DNA of 22,100 nt from DASWRT01 sp036403035 (GCA_036403035.1 DASWRT010000390.1:1-22100), one strand, 5' to 3'; positions 1 to 9,056 are shown, numbered from the stretch's first letter. Notes: a model not told the origin generated them from the sequence alone. A program made the numbers and translations.

Positions 1-433
1 CCAGCGAGGCGAGCTTCACCGGCCGACGGTCGACGACATAGGGGAACACGTCCTTGATGTGGACGATGCCGATCACGTCGTCGAGCGTGTCGCGGAACAC
101 CGGATAGCGGGAATGACCTTGCTCGACGATCCGCTTGACCACGTCGTCGAACGGCGTATCGACCTCGATCGCAACGATGTCGACGCGCTGCACCATCACG
201 TCGTCGGCGGTGAGCTCGTGCAGCTTCAGGATGTTGCCGAGCAGCAGGCGCTCGTGCGGATCGATCGGCTCGTCGCTTTCGCCGGCGTGCTCGTCGATCA
301 TCTCCTCCAGCGCCTCGCGCAGGCTCGTCTCGCCGCGCGGGCGGCGCAGCAGGCGCAGCCAGTTGAGCCAGCCGTGCTCCTCGTCGCCGGAGGACGCGCG
401 GGTGGGACGGCCGCCGTTCGGGATGTCGCTCAT
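1..433 (-). CDS. corC: CorC/HlyC-family CBS-domain protein (C-terminus cut by window edge)
   Basis: Partial gene: 144 codons from the ATG at 433 to the left edge. The family (CorC/TlyC/YbeX) consists of soluble proteins with two CBS domains and a C-terminal CorC_HlyC domain. They are linked to Mg/Co efflux and, through conserved neighbours, to ribosome and envelope maintenance. The visible part has a charged N-terminus (LREALEEMIDEH at about 40-50) and the typical stretch LTADDVMVQRVDIVAIEVDT. Then comes the first CBS repeat with GHSRYPVF and DDVIGIVHIKDVF. The start overlaps the ybeY stop by 4 nt (ATGA), so translation is probably coupled. The order ybeY-corC (often followed by lnt) is widely conserved in proteobacteria. 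Older annotations call such genes hemolysin C, but nothing here supports hemolysis. The second CBS and C-terminal domains lie outside the window. Confidence 0.9.
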   Translation of the reverse strand, partial: MSDIPNGGRPTRASSGDEEHGWLNWLRLLRRPRGETSLREALEEMIDEHAGESDEPIDPHERLLLGNILKLHELTADDVMVQRVDIVAIEVDTPFDDVVKRIVEQGHSRYPVFRDTLDDVIGIVHIKDVFPYVVDRRPVKLASL

Positions 434-1062
434 CGCAGCGCCGCTCCCGCCTCGATCCCGCTGGCGCCGGCATGGTCGACGTAGGGATCGGGGATGCCGA
501 AGCCGGCGAGGATGCCGGTCTCCAGCGCCTCCATCCGCTGCGCGTCCTCCTCGTTCGTCTCGTGGTCGTACCCGAGCAGGTGCAGCAGCCCGTGCACGAG
601 GAGATGCCGCAGATGGCCGGCAAACGGCTTGCCCTGGGCAGCCGCTTCCGCCGCGACGGTCTCGAAGGCGAGCACGATGTCGCCGAGCAGCAGCGGCTCG
701 TCGGACGCCGGCGGCATCACCAGCGGCCGGCCGGGCGAGACATCGTCGAGCGCCGCGAAGGAGAGCACGTTGGTCGGCCGGTCCTTGCCGCGCCAGTCGC
801 GATTCAGCGTGCGCACGAAGGCGTCGTCGGCGAGCACGAGGCTGATCTCCGCGGCGGCGAGCGCCGGGGCCGCCGCGGCGCAGGCGGCGCGCAGCGTCGC
901 GGCGCACAACCCCGCGGGATCGGCCAGCAAGCCGCGCCACAGGGCGCACGGCTCGGACAGCGCGACGACGATGCCACCGCCGCCGTCGCGATCGCCGGCA
1001 GAAGCTGCATCATCGACGGTGGGAGTGGGGGTAGGGTCGGGGTCGGACGATAAGTCTGTCAT
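430..1062 (-). CDS. ybeY: Endoribonuclease YbeY (rRNA maturation factor)
   Basis: 210 aa. YbeY is a zinc-dependent single-strand endoribonuclease used in 16S rRNA 3'-end maturation and ribosome quality control in the cytoplasm. The diagnostic motif HGLLHLLGYDH lies at 157-167, giving the three zinc-binding histidines H157, H161 and H167. The substrate-side motif LNRDWRGKDRPTNVLSF (86-102) is also intact. The first 30 residues are a low-complexity Asp/Pro/Thr run (DPDPTPTPT) followed by a Gly stretch, longer than in most homologues. A start further in is possible, but no better ATG with a clear ribosome site is seen. The gene follows phoH after 52 nt and its TGA overlaps the corC ATG. The phoH-ybeY-corC order is the standard proteobacterial arrangement. 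Confidence 0.95.
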   Translation of the reverse strand: MTDLSSDPDPTPTPTVDDAASAGDRDGGGGIVVALSEPCALWRGLLADPAGLCAATLRAACAAAAPALAAAEISLVLADDAFVRTLNRDWRGKDRPTNVLSFAALDDVSPGRPLVMPPASDEPLLLGDIVLAFETVAAEAAAQGKPFAGHLRHLLVHGLLHLLGYDHETNEEDAQRMEALETGILAGFGIPDPYVDHAGASGIEAGAALR

Positions 1063-1114
1063 GGCCTCGCTGCCGCCGCCGGGCGGCAGGATCTCTCTCC
1101 TAGAGCTAGCGTCG

Positions 1115-2220
<1,106 letters not shown>

Positions 2221-2224
<4 letters not shown>

Positions 2225-3636
2225 GCGCAGAACCGGTCTTCGGCAACGGCTCCGGGGTCGCCGTCGTCCAGCGTCGCGACCTCACCGGCAATGCTGTTGC
2301 GGCCGCATGCGAGGAGCCGTACCGGGACGGTGCGGCCGAGCAGGCGGACGGGCGCCGCGGCATGGACGCTCTGCATGTGGGGCGTCCGGCCGACGAGTTG
2401 GCCGGGATGCCGCCCTTCCTTCTCGAACAGCACCGGAACGGCGCAGCCGATGCTCGCCTCGTTGAAGCGGCGCTGCTGCGCCGCAAGCAGATCCTGCACC
2501 ATCGCCAGCCGCTCGGCTTTCACCTTTTCAGCCACCTGTCCGTCGATCAGCGCCGCGGGCGTGCCCGGACGCGGGCTGTACTTGAAGGAGAACGCCTGAG
2601 CGAATTTGATCTCGTCAATGAGATTGAGCGTCGCCTGGAAATCGCCGTCGCTCTCGCCCGGAAAGCCGACGATGAAGTCCGAGGAGAGCGCAAGGTCCGG
2701 CCGCGCCGCCCGCAGCCGGTCGATGATGCGCCGGTACTCGTCGGCGGTGTGGCGGCGGTTCATCGCTTCGAGGATCCGGTCGGAGCCCGACTGGACCGGC
2801 AGATGCAGGAACGGCATCAGCGCCGGCACGTCACGATGCGCCGCAATCAGCTCGTCATCCACGTCGCGCGGGTGCGATGTCGTGTAGCGCAGCCGGTCTA
2901 GGCCGGGGATCTCGGCGAGCGCGCGGACCAGCCGGCCAAGGCCCCACGAGCCGCCGCATCCGTCCGGCGCGTCGCCGTGATACGCGTTGACGTTCTGACC
3001 GAGAAGCGTGATCTCCCGCGCACCGGCCGCGACCAGACGGCGCGCTTCGGCAATGACGTCGGCGGCGGGCCGCGAATACTCGGCGCCCCGTGTATACGGC
3101 ACGACGCAGAAGGTGCAGAACTTGTCGCATCCCTCCTGCACCGCGAGGAACGCGGCGACGCCTTGCGGCGACGCGGTTTCCGGCAGGTGATCGAACTTCG
3201 TCTCTGCCGGGAACTCGGTGTCGAGGATGCCGCGGCCGGCTGCTCCGCCGCCGGGTGCCGCGGCCGCACGCATCGCGCGCGCCACCATCTCCGGCAGCCG
3301 GTGATAGGTCTGCGGTCCGAGCACGATGTCCACGAACGGCGCGCGGCGCAGGATCTCGGCGCCCTCGGCCTGCGCGACGCAGCCGGCGACCGCGAGGATC
3401 ATGTCGCCGCCCGCCTCCGCCTTCGCGTCCTTCAGCGGGCGCAGCCGGCCGAGATCGGAGAAGACCTTCTCGGCGGCCTTCTCGCGGATATGGCAGGTGT
3501 TGAGGATCACGATGTCGGCGCCGTCGGGCGCGTCGGCGGGCACGAAGCCGAGCGGCGCCAGGACGTCCGTCATGCGAGCGGAGTCGTAGACGTTCATCTG
3601 GCAGCCGTACGTCTTGATGTAGAGCTTCTTCGTCAC
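2221..3636 (-). CDS. miaB: tRNA-2-methylthio-N6-dimethylallyladenosine synthase MiaB
   Basis: 471 aa. MiaB is a radical-SAM methylthiotransferase that converts i6A37 to ms2i6A37 in tRNAs reading UNN codons. The N-terminal UPF0004 domain supplies the auxiliary [4Fe-4S] cysteines C12 (YGCQMN), C48 (NTCHIREKA) and C85 (AGCVAQAEG). The radical-SAM motif CDKFCTFC gives C170, C174 and C177. TRGAEYSRP follows and a TRAM RNA-binding domain forms the last 70 or so residues. The open frame continues upstream through the end of olsA, but homologues start at (M/V)TKKLYIKTYGC. The GTG at 3636 gives exactly that and overlaps the upstream TGA (GTGA), so it is chosen. The only unusual feature is a small Gly/Ala insert at about 125-135 between the two N-terminal blocks. 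Confidence 0.95.
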
Positions 3637-4574
3637 CGCGTCCGTCCGTTCGTCCCGTCCGATGCTCGCGCGGCGCCGCCGAGCGCCCCGGCCGCCCCGC
3701 TGCCGCCGTCTCCGCCCGCCGTCGACGCGGCCGGGGTTGCCGGAACGGCGCCGGATGGGCCGGTCGCCGCCGCCGCGGCCGCCGCAACGGCATTTCGCCG
3801 TCCCGACAGGGCAGCGGCGAGGCCGGCGGCAATGACCCGCTGGCAATGGTCGGTCAGGGCCTTGCGCGACGCGAAATCCCTGAGCGTCACGACCGGATGG
3901 AACTCGACCTCGACGTCAATGGTCCCGCAACCGACCAGATGCCACATATGGGGCATCAGATCCATATCGCCATACCACGCGAACGCCGGACGGTCGAGCC
4001 GGCCGATCGGCATGCCGTCGAGACGGGTATAGGCGACCGTCACCGGCTGGACCGCGACCGGTTCGCCGCGGTACGTCTTCCCCTCGGCGACGCTCAGCAG
4101 CGCGCTCTTGAATGCGCGCACGCGAATGCCGTCGTTGCTCGTGCCCTCAGGGAACAGGATAAGGTTTTCGCCGGATTCGAGGCGGGCGCCGAGGTCGCCG
4201 CGCTGCTTCGCCGTCGTGCGGACGCGGCGGTCGACGAAGACGGTCCGCTGCAGCTTTGCCAGCCAGCCGAAGAACGGCCATTTCCCGATCTCGCTCTTCG
4301 CGACGAACGAGCCCTCGATCAGCGCCCCGAGGATCGTGATGTCCGTGTAGGAGGCATGGTTCGCCACGAACAGCGTCGGCCGGCGGTCGCTCGGCGTTCC
4401 GAGCACACCGACGCGAAAGCCCAGGATGCGGCAGCACACGCGATGATAGATCCGCGGCAGGCGCGTCGCGTAGCGCGAGCCGGTCGCGAGCTGTACCGCC
4501 TGCACCGCCATCAGCGGCAGCGTCCAGGCGACGTAGAGGCCGAGCCGGCAGACCCGGAGAGCGTCCCCGGCCAT
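3633..4574 (-). CDS. olsA: PlsC-like acyltransferase, probable OlsA (ornithine-lipid O-acyltransferase)
   Basis: 313 aa. It belongs to the LPLAT/1-acylglycerol-3-phosphate acyltransferase superfamily, acting at the inner face of the cytoplasmic membrane. The catalytic motif NHASYTD is at 72-78 (H73, D78), the binding motif FPEGTS at 141-146, and one hydrophobic segment lies near the N-terminus (11-30). Its 1-nt overlap with olsB (TGATG) is the reason for proposing OlsA, which acylates lyso-ornithine lipid, rather than a second phosphatidic-acid PlsC; many OlsA proteins can do both. The ATG at 4574 is chosen because it matches the start of family homology and the overlap; the open frame upstream is olsB antiframe. 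From about residue 255 the protein ends in a roughly 60-residue Ala/Gly-rich tail without domain character. Confidence 0.8.
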   Translation of the reverse strand: MAGDALRVCRLGLYVAWTLPLMAVQAVQLATGSRYATRLPRIYHRVCCRILGFRVGVLGTPSDRRPTLFVANHASYTDITILGALIEGSFVAKSEIGKWPFFGWLAKLQRTVFVDRRVRTTAKQRGDLGARLESGENLILFPEGTSNDGIRVRAFKSALLSVAEGKTYRGEPVAVQPVTVAYTRLDGMPIGRLDRPAFAWYGDMDLMPHMWHLVGCGTIDVEVEFHPVVTLRDFASRKALTDHCQRVIAAGLAAALSGRRNAVAAAAAAATGPSGAVPATPAASTAGGDGGSGAAGALGGAARASDGTNGRTR

Positions 4575-5458
4575 CAGGCCGCCCACGCGTCTTTCGCCTG
4601 CCGCTCGTAATGCCGGTAATATTTCTCGGTGACGAGGTCGGTCTTCACGACGATGCAGACGTCGATCGTGTTGAACTGCCGGTCGATCACCGCTCCGTCG
4701 CCGACGAAGCCGCCGAGCCGCAGGTAACCCTTGATCAGCGGCGGCAGATCGGCGAGCACTCGCCCCGCGTTGATCACGTGCGGGTCGAGCAGCCGCATGT
4801 CGACATAGCGTTCGCCGAGAGCGCGGGGACGGAGCGCCGGCGGCGCGAGGTGATGGTGGTGGAGATAGCTCAACGGCACCGCAAGCATCGCCGGGTCGGT
4901 CCCCGGCAGGCTGGCGCAGCCGAACATCAGCGCGATGTCGTGATGAAAGACATAGGAGGCAATGCCGCGCCACAGGAGCTGCATCGTCGGCCGCGTCCGG
5001 TAGCCCGCGTCGACGCACGAGCGGCCGAGTTCGAGAATCTCGCCGGGATAGTCGAGGATCGCGCCGATGTCGAACTCCGAGGCCGTGTAGAAGCTGCCGT
5101 GCGCCGCCGCCGCCGAACGGCGGATCAGCCGGTACGTGCCGACCACGTCGCGCCCGCTCTCGCGGATCGTATCCAGCACGAGCAGGTGGTCGCAGCAGGC
5201 GTCGAAGGAGTCGACGTCGCGCTTGAGCCGGGCCATCTCGTCGTCGGGCCGCGCGCCCATCTCCTCGTAGAAGACGCGATAGCGCAGCGCCTGCGCCTCG
5301 GCGACCTCCTCGGGAGTCTCTGCGAGCCGGACCGCAAGGTGCCCGGAACGCTGGTCGACAATGCGACCGCCGCCGGGCGGCGTACCGGCGTGCGCAGCCA
5401 TGCCGGCTGCGGCCGGCTCGATGGCTGGAGGCTTCGCCGTCAGGTCGGACCTGGCCAT
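4574..5458 (-). CDS. olsB: Ornithine-acyl-ACP N-acyltransferase OlsB family (GNAT)
   Basis: 294 aa. OlsB transfers a 3-hydroxyacyl chain from acyl-ACP to the alpha-amino group of ornithine, the first step of ornithine-lipid synthesis. The protein has the Acetyltransf_5/hemolysin-like GNAT pattern: ALRYRVFYEEMGA (58-70), GTYRLIRR (107-114), ILELGRSCVDAGYRTR (141-156), LFGCASLPG-type segment (FGCASLPG at 179-186) and a C-terminal FNTIDVCIVV. The first 35 residues are low-complexity and poorly conserved. The chosen ATG at 5458 begins one nucleotide after the fur stop; a second ATG at 5473 would overlap fur by 14 nt. The olsB-olsA adjacency supports an ornithine-lipid role over other GNAT functions. 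No Pho-box was recognised, although ornithine lipids often rise under phosphate limitation. Confidence 0.85.
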   Translation of the reverse strand: MARSDLTAKPPAIEPAAAGMAAHAGTPPGGGRIVDQRSGHLAVRLAETPEEVAEAQALRYRVFYEEMGARPDDEMARLKRDVDSFDACCDHLLVLDTIRESGRDVVGTYRLIRRSAAAAHGSFYTASEFDIGAILDYPGEILELGRSCVDAGYRTRPTMQLLWRGIASYVFHHDIALMFGCASLPGTDPAMLAVPLSYLHHHHLAPPALRPRALGERYVDMRLLDPHVINAGRVLADLPPLIKGYLRLGGFVGDGAVIDRQFNTIDVCIVVKTDLVTEKYYRHYERQAKDAWAA

Positions 5459-5459
5459 G

Positions 5460-5891
5460 TCAGACCAGGCCATCCGCCTTGTCTTTGCTGACCGGCACGG
5501 CAAAGAGTTCCAGCCGGTGCCCGACGAGCCGGTAGCCGAGCTGCGTCGCGATCGCCCGCTGCAGCTTCTCGATGTCCTCGTTGTGAAATTCGATGACGCG
5601 GCCGGACTGCACGTCGATCAGGTGATCGTGGTGAGCGGCCGGCATCTCTTCGTAGCGGGCACGGCCGTCACCGAAATCATGCCGCGCGAGGATATTGGCT
5701 TCCTCGAAGAGCCGCACCGTCCGGTACACGGTCGCGATGCTGATCTTGGGATCGATCTCGGTTGCCCGCCGGTAGAGCTGCTCGACGTCAGGGTGATCCT
5801 CCGCCTCCGACAGCACCCGCGCAATAACGCGGCGCTGATCGGTCATCTTCAACCCTTTGTCGATACAGAGCTGTTCAAGGCGCGAAACCAT
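5460..5891 (-). CDS. fur: Fur-family metalloregulator (Fur/Mur type)
   Basis: 143 aa. Ferric-uptake-regulator family: an N-terminal winged helix (KMTDQRRVIARVL, then ISIATVYRTVRLF as recognition helix at 51-63) and a C-terminal dimerisation and metal-binding domain. The metal-site motif HHDH is at 87-90 and further ligands are available at H33, E81 and H125. The CxxC pair found after HHDHLI in enterobacterial Fur is absent (LIDVQSGRVIEF), as is usual for alphaproteobacterial Fur/Mur proteins, which may sense Mn as well as Fe. It lacks the HHH-type heme motif of Irr. It is the first gene of the run that continues into olsB. A possible -10 (TATAGT) and a perfect 10-bp palindrome lie just upstream, but no convincing Fur box was seen. 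Confidence 0.93.
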   Translation of the reverse strand: MVSRLEQLCIDKGLKMTDQRRVIARVLSEAEDHPDVEQLYRRATEIDPKISIATVYRTVRLFEEANILARHDFGDGRARYEEMPAAHHDHLIDVQSGRVIEFHNEDIEKLQRAIATQLGYRLVGHRLELFAVPVSKDKADGLV

Positions 5892-5912
5892 TATGATCCG
5901 TCGATTGCCCGG

Positions 5913-5922
5913 GCGTTAACGC
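5913..5922. promoter_or_regulatory. Perfect 10-bp palindrome GCGTTAACGC upstream of fur
   Basis: GCGTTAACGC lies 22 nt before the fur start codon, immediately downstream (in the direction of fur transcription) of a TATAGT that could be a -10 box. Its position near the presumed transcription start would suit an operator. No regulator is known for it, and a 10-bp palindrome can arise by chance. Confidence 0.25.
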
Positions 5923-6016
5923 ACTATAGCCGAAAGCGCCGTCTCAGCCTACGGTCTTGGGCAGCGTAGGAGTCCGCGGCAGCTCGGGCGACGCGGCCGT
6001 AGCCGTGCGTGCGCCG

Positions 6017-6439
6017 TCAGGCGACGCCCTTCCGCGCCCGCGTGCCCAGGCCGATTTCCTTGGCGAGCTTGCTGCGCTGCTTCGCGTAATTCGGCGCGAC
6101 CATGGGATAGTCCGCCGGCAGGCTCCAGCGCTCCCGGTACTCCTCGGGCGTCATGTTGTAGGCGGTCTTGAGGTGGCGCTTCAGCATCTTCAGCTTCTTG
6201 CCGTCCTCAAGACAAATAATGTAGTCGGGGTGCACGGACTTCTTGACGCTGACCGCAGGCTGCGGGCGCTCCACGGCAACCGGCTGCGCCGCCGCAGTGC
6301 CGATCGTCGACAGCGACTGATAGACCTGATTGATCAGGTGCGGCAGATCAGCCACGGCGACGGTATTGTTGGATACATGCGCCGCCACGATTTCCGTCGT
6401 CAAGGCGAGCAAGTCGCCGGAATTGTTCTGTACAGTCAT
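6017..6439 (-). CDS. mucR: MucR/Ros-type transcriptional regulator
   Basis: 140 aa. MucR proteins are small alphaproteobacterial DNA-binding regulators of exopolysaccharide, motility, cell cycle and virulence. They bind AT-rich DNA and act much like H-NS. The N-terminal part (1-60) matches the oligomerisation region; the C-terminal Ros-type finger lies at about 73-135 with VHPDYIICLEDGKKLKMLKRHL and MTPEEYRERW. Only two of the four classical zinc ligands are present: C76 and H89. The second cysteine is D79 and the last histidine is A93, so the fold may not need zinc, as described for some Ros/MucR homologues. The ATG at 6439 has GGGAA seven nt upstream. The upstream gap is strikingly AT-rich for this GC-rich window, fitting autoregulation, which is inferred rather than shown. 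Confidence 0.93.
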   Translation of the reverse strand: MTVQNNSGDLLALTTEIVAAHVSNNTVAVADLPHLINQVYQSLSTIGTAAAQPVAVERPQPAVSVKKSVHPDYIICLEDGKKLKMLKRHLKTAYNMTPEEYRERWSLPADYPMVAPNYAKQRSKLAKEIGLGTRARKGVA

Positions 6440-6470
6440 TCGCAGATTCCCATATGCGCTGCCTGCGCAC

Positions 6471-6499
6471 GATATATGTATCTCTTATGGAGTAAGCAA
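6471..6499 (-). promoter_or_regulatory. Candidate promoter of mucR in an AT-rich gap
   Basis: Read on the minus strand there is a TTGCTT (-35, 6494-6499), a 17-nt spacer and TATATC (-10, 6471-6476), about 32 nt before the mucR ATG. The whole interval 6440-6575 is much richer in A/T and TpA steps than its surroundings, the kind of DNA MucR itself binds. The assignment rests on pattern only. Confidence 0.4.
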
Positions 6500-6575
6500 T
6501 AACAAGAGACAATTTTTAAGTCAGCACCAGATTGCAACTGAATGTGAGGCGGACATCTGAAATAACCACCAGAGA

Positions 6576-7079
6576 TCAGGCAGTCCCGCTCGCCTTGTTT
6601 TCGCGCCCCGATCCGAGGATCAGCCGAAGCGAAAGCGCAGCGACCGCGTCGTCTCCGCGCTTATAGTAATTCGGCCTGCGGCCGATCGGCTCGAATCCGG
6701 CCTGCGCATAGAGCCGTCGCGCCGCTGCATTGTCCTCCGCGACCTCCAGCAGCACCTCTCGCGCCCCGCGTTGTCGCGCCAGTTCGACGAGCAATTCGAT
6801 CAGCCGCCGCGCCAGACCGCGCCGACGGGCGACCGGCGCGACGCCGATCGACAGAATCTCGACCTCGGGCACGAGGCTGAGGGCGAGCAGGAAGGCGGCC
6901 GGCATACCGTCCGCACCGTAGGCCAGCCAGCCGCTCGCGCCCGGCATCGCGAGCACGTCGGCGACCGCCTGCGGCGACCAGGGATCTTCGGGGAAGCATG
7001 CCGCGTGCAGCGCCGCGACGACCGGCAGGTCGGCGACGCCGACCTGCGCGACTCGGGCGTCGTCGCAACCGGCGCTCAT
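6576..7079 (-). CDS. rimI: [Ribosomal protein bS18]-alanine N-acetyltransferase RimI
   Basis: 167 aa GNAT enzyme that acetylates the N-terminal alanine of ribosomal protein bS18. The acetyl-CoA pyrophosphate loop RRRGLARRL is at 85-93. The catalytic pair matches E. coli RimI: a glutamate in LLEVAEDN (E112) and a tyrosine in ARRLYAQAGF (Y124), followed by GRRPNYY (133-139). Its ATG overlaps the tsaB TGA by 4 nt. tsaB-rimI is one of the most conserved pairings in proteobacteria, and this supports RimI over other GNATs. A 136-nt gap separates it from mucR, so mucR is likely transcribed separately. Confidence 0.92.
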   Translation of the reverse strand: MSAGCDDARVAQVGVADLPVVAALHAACFPEDPWSPQAVADVLAMPGASGWLAYGADGMPAAFLLALSLVPEVEILSIGVAPVARRRGLARRLIELLVELARQRGAREVLLEVAEDNAAARRLYAQAGFEPIGRRPNYYKRGDDAVAALSLRLILGSGRENKASGTA

Positions 7080-7792
7080 GGCGTCGCGGTCCGCCGCGGC
7101 AGCGTCACTGCCGGAGCGCGGAGATAGAGCGGCCGGGGCAGCGGCAGCAACGATTCTGCACCGCCGCCCGCTTCAGCAGCGGCGGCAGCCCGGCGTGCGG
7201 CGACGCGCGCCACCCAGGCGGCATCCGGCAAGCCTTCGCCGGGCGCGATGCGCACATCGTCGCGGCCCGCCGCTTCGAGCGCCGCCGCCGCCCGCCGCGC
7301 CGCGTCGCCGACGACGATCAGCGGCCCCGGCGCGACGAGCGACGGGAGCGCCGCAGGCGCGGCGTCGCCGGCCTCGCCGAGCGGCTCGCCGTCCGCATCG
7401 ATCAACTGCACGAACAGATTCTCGCGCCGGCTGTCGATTGCGACCAGCAGCGTGCGGCCGGCGCGATCCTCCATCGGCACCGCCTCGGCGAGCGCCTCGA
7501 ACGCGGTGACGCCGACGACCGGCCGGCCGGCCGCCATGCCCATCGCGCGGGCGGCGGCCAGCCCGATCCGGATGCCGGTGAAGGCGCCGGGTCCGACAGT
7601 CGCGGCGATCAGGTCGAGCGCGGCGAATCCGCCGTCGAGCCCGCCGGCCTCGAAGACCGCGGCCGCCATCGGCATCAGGCGCTCCGCATGGCCGCGCGCC
7701 ATCGGCTCGAAGCAGCGCGCGGCGAGCCGGCCGCGATCGAGCAGCGCGACCGAGCAGGCGGCGCCGGAGGTATCGAGCGCCAGTACCCTCAT
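7076..7792 (-). CDS. tsaB: tRNA threonylcarbamoyladenosine (t6A) biosynthesis protein TsaB
   Basis: 238 aa. TsaB is the inactive ASKHA-fold partner of TsaD and is needed, with TsaC and TsaE, to make t6A37 in ANN-decoding tRNAs. It starts with the phosphate-1-like strand MRVLALDTSG and has the family signature GPGAFTGIRIG at 67-77. The C-terminal half is Ala-rich and diverged, as usual. The ATG at 7792 has GGGA four nt upstream. It is divergent from the dipeptidase gene across 94 nt and translationally coupled to rimI. Confidence 0.93.
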   Translation of the reverse strand: MRVLALDTSGAACSVALLDRGRLAARCFEPMARGHAERLMPMAAAVFEAGGLDGGFAALDLIAATVGPGAFTGIRIGLAAARAMGMAAGRPVVGVTAFEALAEAVPMEDRAGRTLLVAIDSRRENLFVQLIDADGEPLGEAGDAAPAALPSLVAPGPLIVVGDAARRAAAALEAAGRDDVRIAPGEGLPDAAWVARVAARRAAAAAEAGGGAESLLPLPRPLYLRAPAVTLPRRTATP

Positions 7793-7886
7793 GCGTCCCG
7801 CCGACGCCGGGTGAGGACAGCCGCCTTCATTCTTGGGTCACTTTTGCGCACGAGGATGCGACCGGTTCCATGTTAGACGACAGACC

Positions 7887-8438
7887 ATGACACTCGTCGA
7901 GATTGCACCGCCCGCGTTCTCCGTCAGCCATGACATCGCCTACGCCACCAGCCGCAACGTCACCGGGAGCCCCGTCTATAGCCGCCCCGGCTGCTATCTG
8001 CACGACGCTGCGGCGGAGAAGCTGCTGCGCGCCATCGAACTGGCCGGCCGGCTCGGTTACGGGATACTGGTCTTCGATGCGTTCCGCCCGGCTGAAGCGC
8101 AATGGACCTTGTGGAACGCACGGCCCGACCCGACCTTCCTCGCCGATCCGCGCCGCGGATCGCCGCACTCGCGCGGCGTCGCGATCGACCTGACGCTGAC
8201 CGACGGCGGCGGCGCCGCGCTCGACATGGGCACCGACTTCGACGCCTTCACGCCGCTCTCGTACCACGGCAGCACGGACATCCCCGCCGCGGCGCAGCGC
8301 AACCGCATGATCCTGCTCGGGATCATGAGCGCGGCCGGATGGGACTTCTACTCCAAGGAATGGTGGCACTATCAGCTCTTCGAGCCGCGCCGCTTTCCGC
8401 TGCTCAGCGACAGCGTCCTGCCGCGCACGATGCTCTGA
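7887..8438 (+). CDS. ddpX: D-alanyl-D-alanine dipeptidase (VanX/DdpX family)
   Basis: 183 aa; the only convincing plus-strand gene in the window. VanX/DdpX enzymes are zinc peptidases (family M15D) that hydrolyse free D-Ala-D-Ala in the cytoplasm. All key residues are visible: R67 in the DAFRP motif, zinc ligands H94 and D101 in SPHSRGVAID, and E158 plus H161 in KEWWHYQL. No signal peptide is present. The open frame extends to a TTG at 7833, but the ATG at 7887 begins the homology and is preferred. No vanH, vanA or vanS-like genes are near, so a peptidoglycan-recycling or D-Ala catabolic role like that of E. coli DdpX is more likely than glycopeptide resistance. It converges on the nitroreductase gene with 27 nt between stops, including a tight ACGGCG/CGCCGT inverted repeat. 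Confidence 0.93.
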   Translation: MTLVEIAPPAFSVSHDIAYATSRNVTGSPVYSRPGCYLHDAAAEKLLRAIELAGRLGYGILVFDAFRPAEAQWTLWNARPDPTFLADPRRGSPHSRGVAIDLTLTDGGGAALDMGTDFDAFTPLSYHGSTDIPAAAQRNRMILLGIMSAAGWDFYSKEWWHYQLFEPRRFPLLSDSVLPRTML

Positions 8439-8465
8439 GCGGACGACGGCGGGCGCCGTGCCGCC

Positions 8466-9056
8466 TCACACGATCCGGCAGACTTCCTCGAAGGCGAAGC
8501 GCGGGTTGCGCGGGAACAGCTTCGACGGATCGCCGTAACCGACGTTGCAAAGGAAGTTCGACTTCACCTTCCCGTCCGGGAAGAACTCCGCGTCGACCTT
8601 CGCGTTGTCGAATCCCGACATCGGCCCGCAATCGAGCCCGAGCGCGCGGGCGGCGGTGATGAAATAGGCGCCCTGAAGCGAGCCGTTGCGGAACGCGGTG
8701 GCCTGGATGAGTTCCGGCTTCCCGGTGAACCAGGGGCGCGCGTCGGTCTGCGGGAACAGCTTCGGCAGATGCTCGTAGAATTCGAGGTCGTAGGCCAGGA
8801 CCGCCGTCACCGGCGCGGTCATCGTCTTCTCCATGTTCCCGGCGGAAAGCGCCGGGCGCAGACGCTCCTTGGCCTCACGCGACTTCACGAAGACGACCCG
8901 CATCGGGCTGCAGTTCGCACTGGTCGGTCCCATCTTCGCGAGTTCGAATATCGCTTGCAGGAGCGTGTCGCTGACCGGCTTGTCCAGCCAGCCGTTATGC
9001 GTCCGCGCCTCGCGGAACAGAATGTCGAGGCCCTCGTCGGGCAGAATCTTGTGCAT
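8466..9056 (-). CDS. rutE: Nitroreductase-family FMN oxidoreductase, RutE-like (malonic semialdehyde reductase)
   Basis: 196 aa, the same length as E. coli RutE. The family uses FMN and NAD(P)H; RutE reduces 3-oxopropanoate, the toxic end product of Rut pyrimidine degradation. Recognisable parts are LFREARTHNGW (13-23), the FMN-binding PTSANCSPMR (44-53), QGAYFITAARALGLDCGPMSGFD (about 128-150) and the closing GYGDPSKLFPRNPR. A GTG at 9095 would extend it by 13 codons but lies inside a strong hairpin; the ATG at 9056 restores the family length and is preferred. No other rut genes are in the window, so the natural substrate is uncertain and a general nitroreductase or semialdehyde reductase role remains possible. 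Confidence 0.85.
   Translation of the reverse strand: MHKILPDEGLDILFREARTHNGWLDKPVSDTLLQAIFELAKMGPTSANCSPMRVVFVKSREAKERLRPALSAGNMEKTMTAPVTAVLAYDLEFYEHLPKLFPQTDARPWFTGKPELIQATAFRNGSLQGAYFITAARALGLDCGPMSGFDNAKVDAEFFPDGKVKSNFLCNVGYGDPSKLFPRNPRFAFEEVCRIV

Noticed and set aside
5948..5970. CCTACG...CGTAGG hairpin between mucR and fur as terminator
   Set aside because: Six-bp stem with an 11-nt loop and no U-tract; too weak to call.
7887..8438. Glycopeptide (vancomycin) resistance gene cluster
   Set aside because: Only the VanX-like dipeptidase is present; no VanH, VanA or two-component genes are nearby, and a Gram-negative host makes a recycling role more likely.
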